From Citrobacter sp. wls619 (lineage in GTDB: Bacteria > Pseudomonadota > Gammaproteobacteria > Enterobacterales > Enterobacteriaceae): a DNA stretch of 64,000 nt. A program made the translations under genes and the position numbers. The notes beneath the pieces were generated by a model. The model had not been told where the DNA came from. It saw nothing but the letters and a program-made list of their open reading frames with translations, and searched no databases. The stretch is from assembly GCF_005281345.1 (NCBI RefSeq), contig NZ_SZXJ01000095.1, forward strand, positions 310,001 through 374,000, in the 5' to 3' direction. This document shows positions 1 through 8,255 of the stretch, one piece after another. Position 1 is the stretch's first letter. Every line of letters begins with the position of its first letter.

Positions 1-1
1 C

Positions 2-334
2 ATAAAGCCCGATTACTCAGATAGTCAGAGATTTAAAATACTAGAAGAAATACTCAATAATCGACAGCTATTCCCAAAAATCTCAGACATTATATATTTT
101 TCCAACTTTAATCTTGGCGTTGAGTTTAAATCACAAAATGCTTCTCGTGAAGTTACTATTAATAGAATTATAAAGAGGGCAGAAAAAGATGAAGCTTTCA
201 GAAACATTCTGAAATCAAAGTTAAGTAATTTGATTTCAATGGGACATTACAAAGAGCAAAAGTTAACTTCAACCTCTAAATCAATTAACTACAATGATTT
301 GGAAGAATGGGCAAAAATGCTTAAGGATATATAA
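2..334 (+). CDS. Unknown protein, C-terminal part
   Basis: The reading frame is open from the left edge to a TAA at 332-334, so only the last 110 residues are visible. They are charged and rich in Lys, Asn and Ile, with no signal peptide or membrane segment. I do not recognise the family. The next gene starts one base after this stop, so the two are probably co-transcribed and perhaps translationally coupled. The low GC content resembles the cargo genes to the right and not the chromosomal genes after 37.4 kb, which fits horizontally acquired DNA. Confidence 0.6.
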   Translation: MKPDYSDSQRFKILEEILNNRQLFPKISDIIYFSNFNLGVEFKSQNASREVTINRIIKRAEKDEAFRNILKSKLSNLISMGHYKEQKLTSTSKSINYNDLEEWAKMLKDI

Positions 335-335
335 A

Positions 336-1025
336 ATGAGCAGAGAACGAATAGTACAAAACGCATATTGTGACTATGATTCATACAAAAAAGATTTTAG
401 CATCTTTTCTGATTCAACATTAGCTCACTTAAAGACAATTGACATATTCGAAATGTACTGGAGTACTCTCATCTTCAAAAACTGGAAAGATGGTGTTAAT
501 CATATTGGAATTAATGAACTAGACGAAATATTTGATGAATTGCACCAAGACGTTAACTCATCTTATTATTTGGCATCAATGGGATTATATCGAACAGCTA
601 ATATGCATTTGCGTAGCATGATTGAATTATCGCTGCAATTACTATATTTCTATGAACATCCAGTTGAATTAAAAAAATGGAGGGCTGGTGATTTTGTAAT
701 TAAACATGAAAAATTAAAAGATTATATTAAAGACTATCCAAACTTCACTCACCAACCATTGAAGACACAAATTGACACCTTAGTGGAGCAAATATCAAAA
801 GAGTGGAAGTGTTATTCAAAACATATTCATGCAGAATCACTAATATATTTCCAAACACAGAAACAAGCAACCCCTGCAAGTAATTTTAATGTTGCTAACT
901 TTGGAGTTTGGAAATCTGGATTTACAAAAATAGTGTTAAAAATAAATAAATTATTTATGCTATTTTTCGCAGAAAATTACAAACTATTCCCATCCCATAC
1001 CAAAGAGCTTTTAGCTATGGTGTGA
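336..1025 (+). CDS. Unknown, mostly alpha-helical protein
   Basis: The protein is 229 residues long when started at the ATG at 336, directly after the upstream stop; an earlier in-frame ATG at 294 lies inside the upstream gene and is less likely. The middle (roughly residues 75-110) is a helical stretch of the kind YLASMGLYRTANMHLRSMIE, which recalls HEPN-like and other helical proteins of defence islands, but the R-x4-6-H motif of active HEPN RNases is not clear. There is no signal peptide. It is the second gene of a pair with the truncated gene at the left edge. The product is unrecognised; a role in phage defence would be inference from position only. Confidence 0.65.
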   Translation: MSRERIVQNAYCDYDSYKKDFSIFSDSTLAHLKTIDIFEMYWSTLIFKNWKDGVNHIGINELDEIFDELHQDVNSSYYLASMGLYRTANMHLRSMIELSLQLLYFYEHPVELKKWRAGDFVIKHEKLKDYIKDYPNFTHQPLKTQIDTLVEQISKEWKCYSKHIHAESLIYFQTQKQATPASNFNVANFGVWKSGFTKIVLKINKLFMLFFAENYKLFPSHTKELLAMV

Positions 1026-1405
1026 ATCTTAAAATCTCTTGTGAGTGATTAAGTATGCATAATATGTAGCTAGATATTACCCCCCAACTCTCACTCACAA
1101 AGATTCCCCCAATAAATTAAAAAAATCAATGAAATGTATTAGTTCAGATTTGGCCTAACACAGCTATGGTACAGATCTAAACCTAATCTGACAGGCTGCT
1201 CCGTGCCAAAAGCAGACATCATCTCTCAGATGTACGTATGGACTCGACAACAGCTTTTCTTGGCATCAGTTTGGAGGACAATAACAGAGTCTGGAAGAGA
1301 GCGGCCTAGGAAATGCGGCTTAAACGACATATGATGCCTGCCAACAGGGCTTCTGGTAACATTACGAAACGGGCTAATAGACAACCAACATTTCGGTACA
1401 ACAAA
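1026..1405. other. Intergenic region of 380 bases with repeat remnant
   Basis: No gene is supported here. It holds the short inverted repeat at 1196-1217 that recurs in the next spacers. The segment 1260-1320 is richer in GC than its surroundings and looks like a remnant of something else, but I could not assign it. Confidence 0.4.
1196..1217. repeat. Short inverted repeat, copy 1 (degenerate)
   Basis: Arms CTGCT and AGCAG flank a ten-base centre and are followed by ACAT. This resembles the better preserved copies at 2227-2250 and 3941-3963, where the arms are TCCGCT and AGCGGA and the right arm is also followed by CA. Confidence 0.4.
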
Positions 1406-2164
1406 ATGTTAGATAACGCACAAATAATAGGATTGGCAAACATTCTGGCTGACAATTTAAACGAGGGTGACTGGTATACAGTATGCTCTCTTTCGGGATT
1501 TCCTGAGTATATCAATGAATCATTTTTGAAGGATGTAAAGTGGAAAAATGAAGGACTGTCATACAAATGTATCCAGATAGTAGAAAATATCCTTGGAGCA
1601 GACGAGGGAAATATTAAACATTTCTGGAATATTGAAAGTATGCAGCGTGTTATAAAACACAGGGATAAAGATCTTTATAATGCCATTGAGTCATATATAA
1701 ATGGCGATACTCTTAAGACGGTTACAGCTTCGCCGGTTAATCATACTAATGAAAATATCTATACACTTCTGAAAGATGCTGAATATTTAATTCAGAATCA
1801 AGGGCCAGGAAACGCTTTTGATCGAGTACATACTGCCTTGCATGCCACACTAAAAATGATGTGTGATAAACATGGCATTATAAGAAAAGTTGACGCTGGG
1901 ATTCATGAACTGTTACCGCTAATAAATAATCATCTGAAAGTACAAAAAAGTACCGAACGTAATAAATTAGTTTTTGACATGCTAAGATCTACAAACTCTA
2001 TATTGGATAAGGCTAACCAATTAAGAAATCACCATAGCAACGCTCACCCCAATGACGGATTATTAAATGATGCTGATGCAAAATTTGCGATCAATCTTAT
2101 TCGCTCGATAATGAGTTACTTAGATGATCTTTTAGTTGATGATAACTTCACTTTTCAGAGGTGA
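1406..2164 (+). CDS. Abi_C / HEPN-type abortive infection protein
   Basis: The 252-residue protein ends in a domain of the Abi_C type (PF14355): a helix bearing GNAFDRVHTALHATLK, then a second helix with RNHHSNAHPN, which is the R-x4-6-H signature of HEPN ribonuclease domains. Proteins of this family are found in phage-defence islands and are believed to cut RNA or to signal infection. I chose the ATG at 1406 because the earlier in-frame start at 1313 adds a basic, low-complexity stretch unlike the family; no strong ribosome site marks either start. The gene stands alone between spacers that carry related inverted repeats, so it looks like a single-gene cassette. Confidence 0.65.
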   Translation: MLDNAQIIGLANILADNLNEGDWYTVCSLSGFPEYINESFLKDVKWKNEGLSYKCIQIVENILGADEGNIKHFWNIESMQRVIKHRDKDLYNAIESYINGDTLKTVTASPVNHTNENIYTLLKDAEYLIQNQGPGNAFDRVHTALHATLKMMCDKHGIIRKVDAGIHELLPLINNHLKVQKSTERNKLVFDMLRSTNSILDKANQLRNHHSNAHPNDGLLNDADAKFAINLIRSIMSYLDDLLVDDNFTFQR

Positions 2165-2226
2165 CTGTTGCTGTCAGTAGATCCTAGCTGAATTAGCGGG
2201 ATGTCCAGAACAGTCCTGAAGAAATA

Positions 2227-2250
2227 TCCGCTCTGTACCAAGAGCGGACA
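2227..2250. repeat. Short inverted repeat, copy 2
   Basis: Arms TCCGCTCT and AGAGCGGA enclose eight bases and are followed by CA. This is the best palindrome of the family and lies in the spacer between the Abi_C gene and the next cargo gene. Confidence 0.5.
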
Positions 2251-2438
2251 GTGTTCACATAACTATGAGTATCTTAAAGAGAGAATCAGCCCGATCTATT
2301 ATATCATCTTATGCGATTTATTCATATTACAGGAATGATTATTTAAATTTAATCACTCAAGAAAATACATAACTACAATTGATTTTAATAAAAAAGTTAA
2401 GTATATTGTGAAACCTATAAGTTATGGAGGTATTTCTT

Positions 2439-3713
2439 GTGAAACATTATTTGGAGTTGTTGAGGTTAAAGAATAAATCCTTAATTGATGGCCATCAATC
2501 TTCTGTTACTGATTTTGATTTTTGTTCAGAGTGTGTATTATTGCAGGACAATGACTTCCTACAACTTACTGAATATATAAAAAGAAATCCCAGTGAAATT
2601 GAAGGTGATTTAATTGATCAAGTTAAATTCGAATGCAAGAATAAAATCCAAAATATAAGACTTAAACTAGAAAATAGTGTTCTCACCAATGAGGAATATG
2701 TAAGCGCATATTTGTTTCATAAGCCTGAAATAGATCGTGCAAACGCTGACCTCCATATTAATAGCATTGAAAATTTCATTGATAATTATAAGGGGGAAGC
2801 ATTTGATAGCTTCTACTCTATAGGAATGGCGTCTATATTTTATAAATTAATCTATGCGAAGGCTCTTTCCTATGAAAACCTACAAGAAAACGCCATTTAT
2901 TATAGAGTTAGCAAGTTATTATTCCACAAGTATAATCGTGAGTATGAAAAAAATAATTTTGATTACAAATCCTTAATGGTATCTGATGAAGTAAAAGAGA
3001 AAATAAAAGACTTGTATGGAAAAAACTATTTATGCAGGTACGAGCTTTTTAAAGTTGACATTGATAATCAATATATTACCAAGGATGTTTTTCCTTATAT
3101 CTCTGATGAAAATCATAATGGCACCTATCTTATTATCGACAGTAAGAATAAAAACCTTATAGATTTATTCAATGACCTAATTGCAAATAGCTACATTCAA
3201 GATATTTCATTTAAAATTGATTCAGTTACGAATCAACTTATCTCGCTTGAAGAAAGAATGTTTGGACAGAAGTTTTCGTTCAATTTAGACAGACTACCTG
3301 ACTTATCTCGCTTCTATGATATTAATGCCCAAAATGATAATGTATGGGTTACGGTGGTGAAAGAAGAAAATAAGTTCTCTATAACCTTTGAGGAAACTCT
3401 AGAAGACACATTTTATGATAAAGAACTAAATGTTGTGACTAACTTAGTTCACGTAGAAGTAACAAAAAAAAATGGAATTGATGTGATTAATCATATTGAT
3501 CATGAGTATATAGTTTATGACGTGGACACTTATTTTAAACGTTTAGATGATCCAGCAGTCAAAGGAGAGCATAAAATAAAAACGTTTAAAATAGATAATG
3601 CAAAAATCCCTATAAATTATAAATACCAAAACATAAATGTACTTTTTCTTATGATTTATGAAAGCATGAATAAAAAAGACTTAGTCAGAGAATACTTCGA
3701 GGATATCAGGTAA
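2439..3713 (+). CDS. Unknown 424-residue cargo protein
   Basis: The start is read as the GTG at 2439, which sits eight bases after a GGAGG ribosome site (2426-2430); the ATG at 2424 overlaps that site and cannot be served by it. The product is acidic, Asn/Lys/Ile-rich and probably soluble, with no signal peptide or membrane helix. The C-terminal half (residues about 290-380) alternates short hydrophobic and polar residues and looks beta-rich. I recognise no domain. It is a single gene in its own spacer in the AT-rich left cargo zone next to an Abi_C gene, so a defence function is possible but not shown. Confidence 0.65.
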   Translation: MKHYLELLRLKNKSLIDGHQSSVTDFDFCSECVLLQDNDFLQLTEYIKRNPSEIEGDLIDQVKFECKNKIQNIRLKLENSVLTNEEYVSAYLFHKPEIDRANADLHINSIENFIDNYKGEAFDSFYSIGMASIFYKLIYAKALSYENLQENAIYYRVSKLLFHKYNREYEKNNFDYKSLMVSDEVKEKIKDLYGKNYLCRYELFKVDIDNQYITKDVFPYISDENHNGTYLIIDSKNKNLIDLFNDLIANSYIQDISFKIDSVTNQLISLEERMFGQKFSFNLDRLPDLSRFYDINAQNDNVWVTVVKEENKFSITFEETLEDTFYDKELNVVTNLVHVEVTKKNGIDVINHIDHEYIVYDVDTYFKRLDDPAVKGEHKIKTFKIDNAKIPINYKYQNINVLFLMIYESMNKKDLVREYFEDIR

Positions 3714-4019
3714 TCTGACAAGCTAACGTTTTTTTTAAATAACCTTGGTCGTTCTGATATGCAAATTACGTGATGAAATAACGCTTCATCACCAAAGCTA
3801 TTAGATTATATATGAGCTAGTAAAAGGTGCATCATCTGTTGTTAAAGTATAACAATACGCATAATACATACTTTGGTTCTGATGAAAATGTATGAATTTC
3901 CGCTTTTCGCTCACAGCGAACCTTCAGCTCAGTTAGCTTGTCCGCTCCTGCCAGAAGCGGACATTGAGCGAAAAATTCTCCCTCAGTTAATGCTTTTTAA
4001 AAAGAGAAACATTCAATAT
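3714..4019. other. Intergenic region of 306 bases with repeat copy 3
   Basis: This is a convergent spacer: the 424-residue gene ends on the left and a minus-strand gene ends on the right. It contains the inverted repeat at 3941-3963. I see no strong terminator and no open frame worth reporting. Confidence 0.4.
3941..3963. repeat. Short inverted repeat, copy 3
   Basis: Arms TCCGCT and AGCGGA enclose an eleven-base centre and are followed by CATTGAGCG. The element nearly matches copy 2 in its arms and resembles copy 1 in the following ACAT. Confidence 0.5.
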
Positions 4020-4814
4020 TTAACCCATCCTATTTTTCTTGGAACGTGAGATAGTTGGGTCTGGCGATGGAGGGGAGATCAGATTTTCATAGCTATCCAT
4101 TGGAATAAAGCTGCTGTCCAATTCAGGTTCGATTATACCTAGCATACTCGTGCTAGCATTAATAACATGTAGTGGTTTTTCTGACGACTTTATAATTTCC
4201 TTCATCTTATTCACCGCATCTGTTGAGTAATCGAGACCAAAGCCGGAAAGATTTTCAGACAATGATTTCACCCAAGGATTGCCATAATGGGTCAATATAC
4301 GTCCCGGTACAGCTAATGGTGCTTCACTTATTATCTTTTCAACGAAAACTGTAGGTAAGGAAAAAGCTCCAGCACTCCCTTTGTTAATATCCACATCATA
4401 TAGCAGAATATTACTTGCGCTTGTAATTTTTTGAATTCTAATTAACTGTTCTAGTTTAATTGAATTAAATCCTAGTGGATCATTTTTTTCATCGTAGTAT
4501 TGCCTTTTAGCCTCATAAAAGACAACCCCCTCTAAATACAATTCAGATGTTAACATAATTTTTATAAAAAATGCGATGTCACCAAGTTCAGTTTCTTTTG
4601 CACCTTTTAATTTAAATGAATCCCATTTTATTCTCTGAGGCATGGAGGTCCATTTAATATCCTGACCAAAACCTAGAAGTGCTATCAACATCCTAGTTGT
4701 TATATAGTTTTCACTCCATGAGTCTTGCTGCTGGTTTTGAAAGCTATCTGATAACTCTTTAACAATTGCTTTGTGAGCATTTATTACCCACTCATTTTTA
4801 TTTATTTCTAGCAT
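4020..4814 (-). CDS. Unknown protein with a possible PD-(D/E)XK nuclease core
   Basis: The 264-residue protein starts at an ATG preceded by AAAGGA. Residues about 77-105 read ELGDIAFFIK, a spacer, then LEGVVFYEAKRQ: an acidic residue before a hydrophobic strand, followed by a strand ending in E-A-K. That is the layout of PD-(D/E)XK nucleases, and the prediction rests on this pattern alone. There is no signal peptide or membrane segment. The tail is Ser/Pro-rich and ends in a basic SRSKKNR stretch. It is encoded alone on the minus strand between two spacers with related repeats. Function is unknown; a DNA-cutting defence role is an inference. Confidence 0.6.
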   Translation of the reverse strand: MLEINKNEWVINAHKAIVKELSDSFQNQQQDSWSENYITTRMLIALLGFGQDIKWTSMPQRIKWDSFKLKGAKETELGDIAFFIKIMLTSELYLEGVVFYEAKRQYYDEKNDPLGFNSIKLEQLIRIQKITSASNILLYDVDINKGSAGAFSLPTVFVEKIISEAPLAVPGRILTHYGNPWVKSLSENLSGFGLDYSTDAVNKMKEIIKSSEKPLHVINASTSMLGIIEPELDSSFIPMDSYENLISPPSPDPTISRSKKNRMG

Positions 4815-4948
4815 TGTCAGTTCCTTTCAAGGTTACGATAAGTGTATTAAACTCATCAATAAACTTTACATTATTTTGGATGGTAAGTAACACTACCTTT
4901 TTAAGGGAAGTATTTTTATATTTTCCTGCATCGCCCCGTTGAACTCAC

Positions 4949-4962
4949 AGCTCAAAGCGGAC
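4949..4962. repeat. Short inverted repeat, copy 4 (right arm only)
   Basis: The sequence AGCTCAAAGCGGACC resembles the right arm and following bases of copies 2 and 3; the left arm is missing or too diverged to see. Confidence 0.3.
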
Positions 4963-5062
4963 CATCAGATTTGATTGTGTTCTGCCAGTGAAAACCGTCA
5001 GCTCAAGTCTGAGCTAATACAAATGAAAACACTGTATTCCCGCAAAAATAGTACCTATATAA

Positions 5063-6358
5063 CTATATTTCTTTTAACAGCTCCATCGGTGTTTTCCATT
5101 TCAGCAACCGCTCAACAGCCCTATGCTCCGATAAGAACTTACGGGCCAGTTGTAGGCGTCCCATAATCTGTATCTTCTGTTGCTCATCAAGACCTACCTC
5201 ATCCTGCTCTACTTCATAAAAAAACTGCTCTATTCGCTTATCTTCCGCCCACTGCGCCATGATAAATTTCAATTCAGCTAAACTGCCGTTGTATGCCTCT
5301 CTTTCCCTTTTGATCCGCTCCTTTTCCTGATATCTCTTCTCATCCAATTCCCACTGGATCTGCCGTTCTTCAGCTTTGACTCTCGCCTCTTCCTGCTGCT
5401 TCTTAATCAACGGAACAGCATCACGCATCGCAGAAATGATTTTTGGGATCTGGCTTATAAGCCCGCACTGTTTTGTCTGGCGAAACTCAACCTGCCAGTT
5501 AGTTGACGAGTATGGCGAGTAGAGCTGTAGAAAGAAACGTCCGGTAGGTAAGGCATGTTTAATGACATAGCGAAATGGCTTGTCATATTTTCCCCTCATC
5601 CAGCGGATCATCGTTTCATCTCGGATGTATCGACCATCAACCTCTTCTGCTGGAACATATTCCGTCATTTCAGCCAGGCTAAACGCAAACAGCATGTCTC
5701 CAACGCAGATAATACTGGCTGAACAAGGGCGCCATAAACTGTCATAGCGCAAACCGCCCTCTTTTGGGTCTTCTTTGATATCTATGCCCTGACAATGAAG
5801 CCCTTCATTTCCTTCAGCTAACCTTACCCAATACCCTTGCTTTCCCAGTGCAGCAAAAAACCGACTCAGAAAATCGATAGCACTATTGAATGCCTTTTCT
5901 GAAACATTCAGATCGAGTAACTTCTTTTTCGTTGGTTTGTAGTAGCCGTCTTTTGTGACGGAAGAGACGGGAAGGTAAGTTTTGAGATCATCGATCAGTG
6001 CATAGCCACTACCCGCTGTCCTCACTCGCTTTCGCGGTGCTGGCGCTACTACTTTCGATGATATTTTTGTGGGAGGAGGAATGGCCTGGCTGGTTTTTCT
6101 GGGGGATTTTTCTACCTTGCCACTCTTCAAATCAGGCAAAGCAGGTACCGCCGGTGCAGTTCCTTTCGCTAGCGCCTTCCAGTATCCGGCGAGCGGTCTC
6201 GGTATTAGTAATTCAGCGCATCGTTTTATCAGTTGTTCTTTGCTGATGCTATAGAGGGAAGTGATTCGCTCCGCAGGCTCGCGCCAGACAAGGTGATACA
6301 GCTCTTCCCTATCGTCAGGTAACGTTTGAGTTGTATTAGATTGCAGGCTCTCTGACAT
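5063..6358 (-). CDS. Unknown 431-residue protein with long coiled coil
   Basis: The N-terminus (residues about 18-65) has ELYHLVWREP, YSISKEQLIKRC and IPRPLAGYWKAL, a helix-turn-helix-like block that I have seen on many uncharacterised enterobacterial island proteins. A basic, Pro-rich linker (residues 75-110) leads to a central domain, and residues about 315-370 form a charged coiled coil of Glu, Lys, Arg and Gln. A GGGAG ribosome site precedes the ATG. There is no signal peptide or membrane segment. GC content is higher than in the genes to the left. I cannot assign a function; the N-terminal block suggests DNA binding. Confidence 0.7.
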   Translation of the reverse strand: MSESLQSNTTQTLPDDREELYHLVWREPAERITSLYSISKEQLIKRCAELLIPRPLAGYWKALAKGTAPAVPALPDLKSGKVEKSPRKTSQAIPPPTKISSKVVAPAPRKRVRTAGSGYALIDDLKTYLPVSSVTKDGYYKPTKKKLLDLNVSEKAFNSAIDFLSRFFAALGKQGYWVRLAEGNEGLHCQGIDIKEDPKEGGLRYDSLWRPCSASIICVGDMLFAFSLAEMTEYVPAEEVDGRYIRDETMIRWMRGKYDKPFRYVIKHALPTGRFFLQLYSPYSSTNWQVEFRQTKQCGLISQIPKIISAMRDAVPLIKKQQEEARVKAEERQIQWELDEKRYQEKERIKREREAYNGSLAELKFIMAQWAEDKRIEQFFYEVEQDEVGLDEQQKIQIMGRLQLARKFLSEHRAVERLLKWKTPMELLKEI

Positions 6359-6490
6359 GGCATTCTCCCTTTGCGGGAAACATTATCAAAGAATCTAACA
6401 GGCAATAGATTGAACGATATCACTTTTTGAGGGCTTTATTGTGAACATCCTTCACTTAGTAACTTCATGTTCTCGAAGTGAATATTAGTA

Positions 6491-6715
6491 CTATAGCTTA
6501 TTAATGATACTGACAGGATCAATACCAACCAATCGGCATAGATGAACAAACTCGACGATATCTAACCGCCGCTCTCCGTTTTCTACTTTTGCGATGAAAG
6601 ATTGTGGTCTTCCCAGCGCCTTGCCTAGCTCTTCTTGGGTGATGTAGCCAGCAACCCGCGCTTCACGTAATGCCTTTATAACCATCTGGTATTCAATGGA
6701 GTAGACAGAAGTCAT
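6491..6715 (-). CDS. XRE-family transcriptional regulator (paralogue A)
   Basis: This 74-residue protein is a single helix-turn-helix domain: ITQEELGKALGRPQSFIAKV forms the recognition unit, followed by ENGERRLDIVEF, the usual XRE continuation. It shares most of its core with the neighbouring 78-residue protein at 6823-7059, so the two are tandem paralogues. A perfect 10-bp inverted repeat (6765-6787) lies about 50 bases upstream of its start and is the likely operator. It probably acts as a small dimeric repressor of itself and neighbours. No toxin partner is visible, so an antitoxin role is unsupported. Confidence 0.85.
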   Translation of the reverse strand: MTSVYSIEYQMVIKALREARVAGYITQEELGKALGRPQSFIAKVENGERRLDIVEFVHLCRLVGIDPVSIINKL

Positions 6716-6764
6716 TTCGTCAGCCTCAACAATAAGTTAAGACCCGACTATCATGTCACCACCT

Positions 6765-6787
6765 AAATATCCCAAAGTGGGATATTT
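6765..6787. promoter_or_regulatory. Perfect palindrome, likely XRE operator
   Basis: The sequence AAATATCCCA, three bases, TGGGATATTT is a perfect 10-bp inverted repeat between the two XRE genes, just upstream of the left one. Its core TATCC-N7-GGATA is one base shorter in the spacer than the TATCC-N8-GGATA consensus known for HipB operators. Confidence 0.65.
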
Positions 6788-6822
6788 ACGATCAAACCCA
6801 ACAACAATGAGCTGAGAAAACG

Positions 6823-7059
6823 TCACTTCTGAGGCAAAACCATTTTCAGTACGGCAGCAGGATCCAAAGATAGCAAATGAGCAATATGGGCAAATTCGAT
6901 GATGTCCAGACGACGCTCACCATTTTCAACTTTGGCAACAAATGACTGCGGACGACCTAATGCTTTTGCAAGTTGTGCTTGCGTCAGACCTCTATCCTGT
7001 CTCGCCGAACGCAACAGTCTTATAACTTGCTGATACTGTTCAGAATAAATAGATGACAT
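6823..7059 (-). CDS. XRE-family transcriptional regulator (paralogue B)
   Basis: The 78-residue protein has LTQAQLAKALGRPQSFVAKV followed by ENGERRLDIIEFAHIAHLL, the canonical XRE fold, and ends in a short tail. It is closely related to the 74-residue neighbour on its left. The gene is divergent from the Ner-like gene at 7163, and the shared 103-base spacer holds a palindrome at 7070-7089 and a second ATCC-N7-GGAT element at 7112-7126, both good operator candidates. The ribosome site is weak. Role: DNA-binding repressor; targets are inferred from the spacer only. Confidence 0.85.
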   Translation of the reverse strand: MSSIYSEQYQQVIRLLRSARQDRGLTQAQLAKALGRPQSFVAKVENGERRLDIIEFAHIAHLLSLDPAAVLKMVLPQK

Positions 7060-7069
7060 TTGTGATACT

Positions 7070-7089
7070 CGATTTTAATCCCAAAATCG
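7070..7089. promoter_or_regulatory. Palindrome in the divergent regulator spacer
   Basis: CGATTTT and AAAATCG enclose AATCCC. A second element with ATCC-N7-GGAT lies at 7112-7126. Both contain the ATCCCAAA core also found in the 6765-6787 operator, consistent with one regulator family acting on all three. Confidence 0.5.
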
Positions 7090-7162
7090 AATATCAGTGA
7101 TTTACAAAATAATCCCAAAACAGGATAATTTGTTAAATACGCAAGTTTGTGAGGTAACAGGA

Positions 7163-7423
7163 ATGACTAAGCAAGACTGGCACCCAGCCGATATCATCGC
7201 CGCCCTGCACAAACGCGGCACCAGTATGGCGGCAGTATCGCGGGAAGCGGGGCTGGCCTCTTCCACGCTGGCGAATGCGCTTTCACGTCCCTGGCCGAAA
7301 GGCGAATGGCTGATTGCTCGCGCACTCAACGTTCACCCTGCGGAAATCTGGCCCAGCCGTTACGAGGAAGAAGGCGAACAGCGGCAACCAAAAAATCCGC
7401 TCCCCGTCAGGTGCAGGCTATGA
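7163..7423 (+). CDS. Ner/Nlp-like helix-turn-helix regulator
   Basis: The 86-residue protein starts at the ATG at 7163, seven bases after GAGGT; the longer frame from 7097 lacks such a site. MTKQDWHPADIIAALHKRG, TSMAAVSREAGLASSTLANA and the later WPKGEWLIARALNVHPAEIW match the Ner/Nlp (SfsB) family of small DNA-binding proteins first known from Mu-like phages. The tail after residue 70 is basic. Its stop overlaps the next start in an ATGA, so it is translationally coupled to a Crp/Fnr-like gene, and the two probably act together as a regulatory unit of the island. Confidence 0.8.
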   Translation: MTKQDWHPADIIAALHKRGTSMAAVSREAGLASSTLANALSRPWPKGEWLIARALNVHPAEIWPSRYEEEGEQRQPKNPLPVRCRL

Positions 7424-8169
7424 TTATTCCAGACACCAACCTCCACAGTATCTCTACGCCAGTTCAGGTTCAGCAGGCCGCCATACCACCGCCGGTGGAG
7501 ATGCCGTTTCTCGCAGCTCCAGTGCGCAACCGCTCCGCCTTCCACTACGCCCACTTTTCCCGCCATGCCCTGCTACGCCCTATCGCTCGTGAAACAGGAA
7601 GCAAAATCTATCTACAGGAAGAACCCATCTGCGGCTTTTGGTATCTCAACCATGGCGTCGTCGGTTTACACCACACGCTGGAAAATGGCAAAGAAATGCT
7701 GGTTCGCGCCTGCCAACAGGGGGACTGGTTTGGCTATCTGGGGTTGTTTGGCTCTGAGTTCTACCACTGCTACGCCTGCGTTTTGCAGACAGCATCGCTG
7801 TGCCACGTCATTCCCCACTCCAACAGCGACTTCCTGCGCTATCACCCGCAGTTCACCCAATTTCTGTTAAATCAGGTGGTGGCAAGTCTGTCTGATTCGG
7901 AGCATCGCATGACCTGGATCGCTCGTTACCGCACCCGTCACCGGGTCCTGAGCAGCCTCTGGTATCTGACGCAGTATTTTCCCGGTTATGACTGGACGTG
8001 GCGTGAAGTAGCCGAGTTTGCAGGATGTGAGACTGAAACCGCTTTACGGTTCAGCAAAGAATTGAGACAGGCAAGCATACTGGATGACTCACAGCGTCGC
8101 CTGCATGTTCTTCACCCGGTGCGGTTACTGGCATTGCTGGATAACAGTATCATTGCACCTCAGCAGTAA
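7420..8169 (+). CDS. Crp/Fnr-family transcriptional regulator
   Basis: The start is the ATG at 7420 inside the ATGA that ends the Ner-like gene. The 249-residue protein has an N-terminal cupin-like effector domain (residues about 45-160, with QEEPICGFWYLNHGVVGLHH and QQGDWFGYLGLF) and a C-terminal winged helix with YDWTWREVAEFAGCETETAL as the recognition unit. It lacks the N-terminal cysteine cluster of Fnr, so an oxygen-sensing cluster is unlikely; the phosphate-binding arginine and serine of true cAMP receptors are also not evident. It may be a constitutive or unknown-ligand regulator. Target genes are unknown; the glycan operons to the right have no regulator of their own, which makes it one candidate. 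Confidence 0.8.
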   Translation: MIIPDTNLHSISTPVQVQQAAIPPPVEMPFLAAPVRNRSAFHYAHFSRHALLRPIARETGSKIYLQEEPICGFWYLNHGVVGLHHTLENGKEMLVRACQQGDWFGYLGLFGSEFYHCYACVLQTASLCHVIPHSNSDFLRYHPQFTQFLLNQVVASLSDSEHRMTWIARYRTRHRVLSSLWYLTQYFPGYDWTWREVAEFAGCETETALRFSKELRQASILDDSQRRLHVLHPVRLLALLDNSIIAPQQ

Positions 8170-8255
8170 AGCCTTATGTATAGCATTTGATGTACTTAAT
8201 CAGTCGCATGATGAACATATAATCCCCGTTTTTCTTGTGTTCTCTTGGTGGTGAT

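Noticed and set aside
4975-5166. Small plus-strand frame with a possible signal-like stretch
   Set aside because: It overlaps the 3' end of the 431-residue gene and has no ribosome site; probably chance.
6491-7059. XRE proteins as antitoxins of a toxin-antitoxin pair
   Set aside because: No toxin-like small gene adjoins either of them; tandem repressors are the simpler reading.
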